This document shows, piece after piece, positions 12,133-16,526 of a stretch of DNA of 16,526 nucleotides (positions are counted from its first letter, which is position 1; each line of letters begins with the position of its first letter). The notes under the pieces were generated by a model that saw only the letters and a list, made by a program, of their open reading frames with translations, did no database searches and was not told the origin of the DNA. This stretch comes from Synechococcus sp. UW140. Its GTDB lineage: Bacteria > Cyanobacteriota > Cyanobacteriia > PCC-6307 > Cyanobiaceae. The position numbers were made by a program, and so were the translations under genes. The stretch is taken from positions 1 to 16,526 of the forward strand of contig CAMDWF010000009.1 in assembly GCA_945878795.1 (NCBI GenBank), given 5' to 3'.

Positions 12133-13185
12133 TTAGGCCGACTGCGGCCAATTCGGGCTTTGGTCACCCTCGGCCGGCAAGACTTCGAAGGGCAGGAGCC
12201 CCCGTTCGTCGTCCGTCAGCCGTTTGGACCAGGCCCCCTGGACGCCCTCATTCCAGCGGAAACCGGCCTCCTTGGCCAAGTGCCGCTGGTCGTAGGGAAG
12301 GCGGGCTCGATAGAGTTTGCGGGGCAGCAGGGCTTGTTGTAGCAGGGTTTCCAATTGCGCTTCCCGCTCAAACACCTGGGCGATGTAAATGCAATCGGTC
12401 AGGGCCCGATGCGCGGCCCAAACGGGCACCCCGTAGGCCAGGGCCAGATCCCGCACCGAGGGGGTGGCCCTCAGTTGGCGTTCGGCCGGCCAGCGAATGT
12501 CCTCCATCGAGCAGAGCCATGGCCGCTGCAAGGGCGGCAGCTCTTCGCGCCCAAACCACTGGCGATCGAAGGCGGCGTTGTGGGCCACCAGCACGTCGGC
12601 GGCGGCGGCCATGGCTTCCAGGCAGGCTAAGGACTGCCCACGGGGTTGCTCCAGCCGGGTCACCTCAGCAGCGATCCCGTTGACCCGTTCGGCGGGGTTG
12701 CTATTGCAGGGAAGCAGAAAGGACAACTGGCTGAGTACCGCCCTGCTGGGCACATGGAACAGCACAGCCCCCACTTCGATGCAGCGAGCCTTGGCCGGCG
12801 ATAGCCCCGTGGTCTCCGTATCCACAATCAAGAGCCGCTCCGGGCAGGAGGGCAGGCCCCGGGAGGTAGAGCTCGGGAAGGTCGGCAGGCTGATGGTCTG
12901 GGGCAGGGGAAGGCCAGGGGGTTCGGGCAAGGCTTCGCTGCTGGCGGGTGCCTCGCTTGCCAAGGCCCCTTGGGCGGGGTTTTCTCTGGCCATGGGCCCT
13001 TTGGCGGGGGTCTCCCTGCTGGCGACGGTATCCCTGGCGCCAGGGGTACCGCGCTGGCTTTTTGGTGTTTTCGCTTGCACAGCGCTCGACTCAGGCGGAG
13101 CTGCACCCAGCACCACGCCAAGGAGATCACCCTGTTCCCAGAGGCAGGCAGGCTCGGGCATCGCCGCATCAAGACCTACCACCAT
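12133..13185 (-). CDS. DEDDh 3'-5' exonuclease (DnaQ epsilon-like) with N-terminal linker and C-terminal module
   Basis: A DnaQ-superfamily exonuclease that should remove nucleotides 3' to 5' from DNA or RNA with two metal ions. The catalytic set is complete: Asp122 and Glu124 in IVDTETTGL (Exo I), Asp207 in VAHNAAFDRQWF (Exo II), His259 and Asp264 in HRALTDC (Exo III, DEDDh type). Residues 1-115 are Ala/Pro/Glu/Ser-rich and disordered apart from a conserved-looking start (MVVGLDAAMPEPACLWEQGD). Residues 293-335 (RARLPYDQRHLAKEAGFRWN onward) resemble the small DUF5710-like module found after such domains in cyanobacteria. The total of 350 residues is longer than the usual 180-250. It is divergent from prxQ across 75 bases. 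It is probably not the replicative proofreading subunit, but a repair or RNA-trimming enzyme; that is inference. Confidence 0.9.
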   Translation of the reverse strand: MVVGLDAAMPEPACLWEQGDLLGVVLGAAPPESSAVQAKTPKSQRGTPGARDTVASRETPAKGPMARENPAQGALASEAPASSEALPEPPGLPLPQTISLPTFPSSTSRGLPSCPERLLIVDTETTGLSPAKARCIEVGAVLFHVPSRAVLSQLSFLLPCNSNPAERVNGIAAEVTRLEQPRGQSLACLEAMAAAADVLVAHNAAFDRQWFGREELPPLQRPWLCSMEDIRWPAERQLRATPSVRDLALAYGVPVWAAHRALTDCIYIAQVFEREAQLETLLQQALLPRKLYRARLPYDQRHLAKEAGFRWNEGVQGAWSKRLTDDERGLLPFEVLPAEGDQSPNWPQSA

Positions 13186-13226
13186 GCTCTCAGGTCACGC
13201 AAGGCCCCCGGTGCCCCTGGCTGGGC

Positions 13227-13232
13227 TGCCTA
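13227..13232 (-). promoter_or_regulatory. possible -10 box TAGGCA for the exonuclease gene
   Basis: Minus-strand TAGGCA, 41 bases upstream of the ATG, shares the CCTAGG palindrome with the plus-strand box of prxQ. The two divergent genes may therefore use overlapping promoters. Evidence is sequence resemblance only. Confidence 0.25.
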
Positions 13233-13236
13233 GGCT
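13231..13236 (+). promoter_or_regulatory. possible -10 box TAGGCT for prxQ
   Basis: TAGGCT within GCCTAGGCTG lies 24 bases before the ATG of prxQ. The ten-base core is identical to that before msrA, another peroxide/oxidation-repair gene. No -35 match is visible. Confidence 0.4.
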
Positions 13237-13260
13237 GGCGGCAGCCACTCAGCCGTCTCC

Positions 13261-13740
13261 ATGGCCTCTGCCCTCTCCGTCGGTGATCCCGCCCCCCTAG
13301 TGGCCCTACGGGATGCCGATGGGGTCGAACGCCGCAGCGACCAGTTGGCGGGCAAGGCCCTAGTGCTGTTTTTTTATCCCAAGGACGACACCCCAGGCTG
13401 CACGATGGAAGCCTGCGCATTCCGCGACAGCTACGCCGATCTGCAGGCCCTCGGCGCCGAGGTCTGGGGGGTCAGCGGCGACGACGCCTCCAGCCACCAG
13501 CGCTTTGCTGGCAAGCATCAACTGCCCTATCCGCTGTTGGTGGATTCGGGCAACCAACTGCGGCGCGCCTACGGCGTGCCGGCGGTGCTTGGCTTGCTAC
13601 CCGGGCGGGTCACCTATGTCATCGATGGCCAGGGTGTCATTCGCCATGTCTTCAACAACCTTTTGGATGGACCGGCCCACCGCCGTGAAGCCATCAAGGC
13701 CCTGCAAGGGCTGGGGGCCCCTGGAACCAGCGGTGGTTGA
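13261..13740 (+). CDS. prxQ: Peroxiredoxin, PrxQ/BCP family
   Basis: A thiol peroxidase that reduces hydrogen peroxide and alkyl hydroperoxides using thioredoxin. The 159-residue length and the motif YPKDDTPGCTMEACAFRD (39-56) are diagnostic. Cys47 is peroxidatic and Cys52, five residues on, is the resolving cysteine of atypical 2-Cys PrxQ. Thr44 and Arg116 complete the active site. There is no signal peptide, so it is cytosolic or thylakoid-associated. The ATG at 13261 is the first codon of the conserved LSVGDPAP N-terminus. The stop overlaps the GTG start of the DUF1350 gene by eight bases, so the two are probably coupled. A TAGGCT box precedes it. In E. coli the homologue is bcp. Confidence 0.95.
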   Translation: MASALSVGDPAPLVALRDADGVERRSDQLAGKALVLFFYPKDDTPGCTMEACAFRDSYADLQALGAEVWGVSGDDASSHQRFAGKHQLPYPLLVDSGNQLRRAYGVPAVLGLLPGRVTYVIDGQGVIRHVFNNLLDGPAHRREAIKALQGLGAPGTSGG

Positions 13741-14524
13741 GGCCCTCAGCTGGCGCCAGCGGGGCCCGCTCTGGTGTCTGGATCCGCCCCCCGCCGGGCC
13801 CGGTTTGGCCGGCGCGCCCCCTACAAGGCGGTTGGAGTTCATCGGGGGCACCTACCTGGCCACCACCCCCCACATCAGCTATCGCCGGCTGCTGGAGTCC
13901 TGCGTTCAGCGCGGCTGGGCGGTTCGCGCCTGGAGCTATGTCCCCGGCTTCGATCACCAGAGCCAGGCCAATGACGCCTGGCGGCTGTTTCGCGCCGATC
14001 GGCTGGCCGAGGCCCAGGCAGCCGCAGAGCCGGAGTTGCGCACCCAGGTGTTGCGGCTGGGCCACAGCCTGGGCTGCAAGCTGCACCTATTGGCTCCCGA
14101 CGCCGGTCGCGGGGCGCGGGGGCTGGTTGCCCTCAGCTTCAACAATTTTTCAGCGTCCCGCTCGATCCCCCTGTTGAGTGAGATGGGCGAGCAGTTTGGC
14201 TTCCGCAGCGAATTCAGCCCTTCTCCGGCCGAAACCCTGCGCCAGATCGCCAGCGGCTATCGCCAACCCCGCAACCTGCTGGTGCGGTTTCGCCGCGACG
14301 AGCTCGACCAGAGCCCCCGGCTTTTCGACACTCTCAACCAACGCCAGGACGATGCCAGCGAACTGCTGGAGCTACCCGGCGACCACCTCACCCCGGCCAG
14401 TGCCGGTCTGCGCAAGCAGTTTTTGGGCGACTGGGCTGATGATCCGGCCCGAGCGCGTCAGATCGATCGGTTGGCCGAGACCATCGTGAGTTGGGGCGAT
14501 CACAGTTCAGCAAAAAGTGATTGA
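13733..14524 (+). CDS. DUF1350 family, alpha/beta-hydrolase-like protein
   Basis: A 263-residue member of a family conserved in cyanobacteria and plastids, function unknown. It shows an alpha/beta-hydrolase outline: FIGGTYLATTPHISYRRLLE (36-55) as the first strand and oxyanion region, YVPGFDHQ (69-76), a nucleophile elbow GHSLG at 110-114 (Ser112), and LPGDHLTP (214-221) with a possible catalytic His218. It is soluble, with no signal peptide. The GTG at 13733 is my choice of start: it overlaps the prxQ stop by eight bases and gives the family length. Earlier in-frame ATGs lie inside prxQ and would add meaningless sequence. The eight-base overlap implies co-expression with PrxQ. A lipid or ester substrate in photosynthetic membranes is a guess. 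Confidence 0.88.
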   Translation: MVEALSWRQRGPLWCLDPPPAGPGLAGAPPTRRLEFIGGTYLATTPHISYRRLLESCVQRGWAVRAWSYVPGFDHQSQANDAWRLFRADRLAEAQAAAEPELRTQVLRLGHSLGCKLHLLAPDAGRGARGLVALSFNNFSASRSIPLLSEMGEQFGFRSEFSPSPAETLRQIASGYRQPRNLLVRFRRDELDQSPRLFDTLNQRQDDASELLELPGDHLTPASAGLRKQFLGDWADDPARARQIDRLAETIVSWGDHSSAKSD

Positions 14525-14548
14525 CGCCGCCCCTTTAGTGACACATCC

Positions 14549-14554
14549 TAGGTC
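14549..14554 (+). promoter_or_regulatory. possible -10 box TAGGTC for the DUF805 gene
   Basis: TAGGTC within CCTAGGTCGG lies 18 bases before the ATG at 14573 in a 48-base gap. It resembles the TAGGYT boxes before other units. The -35 is not evident. Confidence 0.3.
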
Positions 14555-14572
14555 GGTTGCATTCAAGATTCC

Positions 14573-14917
14573 ATGTCTGAGCTGATTGATTCCTTCACGG
14601 GCGCCTGGCAGAGGAGTTTTGACTTCGAAGGACGCTCGCGCCGACCGGCCTATTGGTGGTTCACCCTGGCGAACTTCATCGTTAGCCTTGGCTTGATTTT
14701 ATTGAGCGGGATCTCCAATATCTTTGGTTGGGTTTACTCTCTTTATGCCCTTGTTGTCTTGGTGCCCACCCTGTCGTTGAGCGTCCGCCGCTTGCGCGAT
14801 GGGGGCAAGCACTGGGCCTGGATTTTTATCACCCTGATCCCCTTGGCTGGCACGATCTGGTTTATCTATCTCATGTGCCAGCCCACGGCCGGTGTCTTGC
14901 CCCCCGGCCTCTCCTGA
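14573..14917 (+). CDS. DUF805 inner-membrane protein
   Basis: A 114-residue membrane protein of the DUF805 family (as E. coli YhaH/YhaI), function not established. The N-terminal signature runs AWQRSFDFEGRSRRPAYWWF (11-30). Three hydrophobic helices follow at about 27-46, 51-70 and 82-101, and the hallmark LSVRRLRDGGKHWAW (69-83) lies between helices two and three. Family length and motif order are standard. The first 60 codons use more A/T-ending codons than the neighbours, as is common for membrane genes here. It has its own 48-base upstream gap with a TAGGTC box. It converges on acs with only 15 bases between the stops (14918-14932); I see no clear terminator there. Confidence 0.93.
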   Translation: MSELIDSFTGAWQRSFDFEGRSRRPAYWWFTLANFIVSLGLILLSGISNIFGWVYSLYALVVLVPTLSLSVRRLRDGGKHWAWIFITLIPLAGTIWFIYLMCQPTAGVLPPGLS

Positions 14918-14932
14918 GGCGCCGTTTTCCCC

Positions 14933-16526
14933 TCAGACCCGCAACGCATCCAGCACCGATCGATCTTCGAGGGTGCTGGTGTCGCCACTCACCTCCTGGC
15001 CGGCGGCGATTGAGCGCAACAGGCGCCGCATGATCTTGCCGCTGCGGGTTTTGGGCAGAGCATCACTGAAACGAATCAGATCGGGCCGGGCGATCGGGCC
15101 GATTTCTTGACCGACGTGGCGCCGCAATTCGGCTTCGAGGGCGGCATCGCCGCTGCGGCCCCCCTCCAGGCTCACAAAGGCCACAATCGCTTCGCCTTTG
15201 AGTTCGTCGGGCCTGCCCACCACCGCCGCTTCAGCCACGGCGGGATGGCTCACCAAGGCGGATTCGATTTCCATCGTGCCCAGGCGATGGCCGGAGACGT
15301 TGATGACGTCATCCACCCGGCCCATGACCCAGAAGTAGCCGTCGGCATCTCGGCGGGCCCCGTCGCCGGCAAAGTAAATGTATTCGCCGTTGATCGGTGG
15401 AATGTGTTCCCAGTAGCTCTTGCGGAAGCGTTCGTCGTCGCCATGGACGGTGCGCATCATGCCCGGCCAGGGCCGTCGCACGGCCAGATAGCCCCCCTGG
15501 TCGACACCGACGCTGCGGCCCTCCAGGTCGACCACATCGGCGGCAATGCCCGGCAGGGGCAAGGTGCAGGAGCCTGGTTTGGTGGCGGTGGCCCCCGGCA
15601 GGGGGCTGATCATCACGCCGCCGGTCTCCGTTTGCCACCAGGTGTCAACGACGGGGCAGCGGTTGCCACCGATCACATCGCGATACCACATCCAGGCTTC
15701 GGGATTGATCGGCTCGCCCACGGTGCCCAGCAGCCTCAAGCTGGTCAGGTCGGAGCGGTCCGGCACCTCGCGGCCACCTTTCATGAAGGCTCGGATTGCC
15801 GTGGGTGCGGTGTAGAAGATGGTACAGCGGTGCTTTTCGATCACTTCCCAGAAGGCCCCTGGCTTGGAGGGCCGGGGCGCCCCTTCGTACATCACCGTCG
15901 TGGCGCCGTTGGAGAGGGGGCCGTAAACGATGTAGCTGTGCCCCGTGATCCAGCCCACATCGGCCGTGCACCAGTGGATGTCGTCCTCACGGATGTCGAA
16001 GATCCACTGGAAGGTGAGGTGGGCCCAAAGGTTGTAGCCCGCCGTGGTGTGGACCACTCCCTTCGGTTTGCCGGTGGAGCCGGAGGTGTAAAGCACGAAC
16101 AGCCGGTCTTCGCTGGCCATCGGTTCGGCCGGGCATGCCGGGCTTTGGCCGTCCACCAGGTCATGCCACCACAGATCTCGGCCCGCTTCCATGGCGGTCG
16201 GTTCGCCGGTACGGCGCACCACCAGCACATGCTCCACCGTGGGGCAGACGCCGCCGGCCAGGGCCGCATCCACCGCTGGCTTGAGGGCCACCGCCTTGTC
16301 CTTGCGGAAGCCACCATCGGCGGTGATCACCGCCTTGGCGGCTCCGTCGATCAGGCGATCCCGCAGGGCTTCGGCCGAAAAGCCTCCAAACACAACCGAG
16401 TGGGGAGCCCCGATGCGGGCGCAGGCCAGCATGGCGATGGCCGCCTCGGGCACCATCGGCATGTAGATGGCGACCAGATCTCCCTTGCCAATGCCCAGGC
16501 TGCGCAAGGCATTGGCGGCCTTGCCC
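14933..16526 (-). CDS. acs: Acetyl-CoA synthetase, N-terminus cut by window edge
   Basis: Acs activates acetate with ATP to acetyl-AMP and then to acetyl-CoA, allowing acetate scavenging. About 530 of the usual 650 residues are present; the missing part is to the right of the window, and the first visible codons read GKAANALRSLGIGKGD. Numbering from the TTG at 16507, the AMP-binding P-loop TSGSTGKPKG is at 141-150, DTWWQTETGG at 288-297 (the Trp that limits the pocket to small acids), AGDGARRDADGYFWVMGRVDD at 380-400, and the hinge/A10 region PKTRSGKIMRR at 485-495. Lys491, at 15037-15035, is the lysine whose acetylation switches off the enzyme in bacteria. All core motifs are intact. It converges on the DUF805 gene. 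Its promoter is outside the window. Confidence 0.97.
   Translation of the reverse strand, partial: GKAANALRSLGIGKGDLVAIYMPMVPEAAIAMLACARIGAPHSVVFGGFSAEALRDRLIDGAAKAVITADGGFRKDKAVALKPAVDAALAGGVCPTVEHVLVVRRTGEPTAMEAGRDLWWHDLVDGQSPACPAEPMASEDRLFVLYTSGSTGKPKGVVHTTAGYNLWAHLTFQWIFDIREDDIHWCTADVGWITGHSYIVYGPLSNGATTVMYEGAPRPSKPGAFWEVIEKHRCTIFYTAPTAIRAFMKGGREVPDRSDLTSLRLLGTVGEPINPEAWMWYRDVIGGNRCPVVDTWWQTETGGVMISPLPGATATKPGSCTLPLPGIAADVVDLEGRSVGVDQGGYLAVRRPWPGMMRTVHGDDERFRKSYWEHIPPINGEYIYFAGDGARRDADGYFWVMGRVDDVINVSGHRLGTMEIESALVSHPAVAEAAVVGRPDELKGEAIVAFVSLEGGRSGDAALEAELRRHVGQEIGPIARPDLIRFSDALPKTRSGKIMRRLLRSIAAGQEVSGDTSTLEDRSVLDALRV

Noticed and set aside
12120..12149. Hairpin GGCCG-ACTG-CGGCC plus T6 as terminator of the exonuclease gene
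   Set aside because: On the minus strand the T run begins about 11 bases after the stem, too far for a standard intrinsic terminator, and the stem is only five pairs within the coding end.
11758..12342. 194-codon plus-strand frame over the hypothetical and exonuclease genes
   Set aside because: Starts on the T-run of the tRNA terminator, crosses the 3' part of the exonuclease gene in antisense, and has no recognisable motif; the minus-strand frames show better coding bias.

Overview
The window reads as chromosomal DNA of a high-GC unicellular cyanobacterium of the Cyanobium / marine Synechococcus type. The evidence is the set of cyanobacteria-typical families (DUF1816, DUF3288, DUF1350, a PrxQ-type peroxiredoxin), a DnaE starting with the MAFVPLHNHSDYS type N-terminus, frequent TTG/GTG starts, and a gene order (dnaE, gatA, DUF1816, rlmB, mrnC, STAS, carA, trpD, DUF3288) that I recall, but could not check, as characteristic of picocyanobacteria. 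Coding density is very high: no gap exceeds 190 bases. I see no insertion sequence, prophage, CRISPR array or rRNA.

Positions 1-8151 are a long minus-strand block. In transcription order it runs DUF3288, a terminator-like double hairpin, trpD and carA (4-base ATGA overlap), a STAS-domain protein, mini-RNase III (mrnC) and an RlmB-type 23S rRNA methyltransferase (4-base overlap), DUF1816, gatA and the 5' end of dnaE, which leaves the window. The block serves amino-acid and pyrimidine synthesis (trpD, carA), 23S rRNA maturation (mrnC, rlmB), Asn/Gln-tRNA formation (gatA) and replication (dnaE). The most unusual protein is RlmB: its catalytic core sits between a roughly 250-residue Arg-rich disordered head and an acidic tail.

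Positions 8200-11757 are on the plus strand: a half-size ABC exporter, then msrA, an MliC-like secreted protein, a 52-residue membrane peptide and a 119-residue membrane protein with a Rho-N/SAP-like helical motif. The last four are 6 bases apart or overlapping, suggesting one operon for envelope or oxidative-stress functions. A tRNA-Pro(GGG) follows with its own promoter-like TAGGTT box and a strong intrinsic terminator.

Positions 11701-13185 hold two minus-strand genes: a 112-residue unknown whose stop codon directly abuts the tRNA, and a DEDDh exonuclease with a long linker and a small C-terminal module. Positions 13261-14917 are plus strand: PrxQ/BCP peroxiredoxin overlapping a DUF1350 alpha/beta-hydrolase-like gene, then a DUF805 membrane protein. 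Position 14933 to the right edge is acetyl-CoA synthetase on the minus strand, missing its N-terminus.

I found no clearly new multi-gene system. The best leads are the charge-polarised RlmB, the tandem hairpins before trpD, the palindrome in the DUF3288/ABC divergent gap, the msrA operon with its small membrane proteins, and a STAS gene whose Shine-Dalgarno points to an ATC codon.
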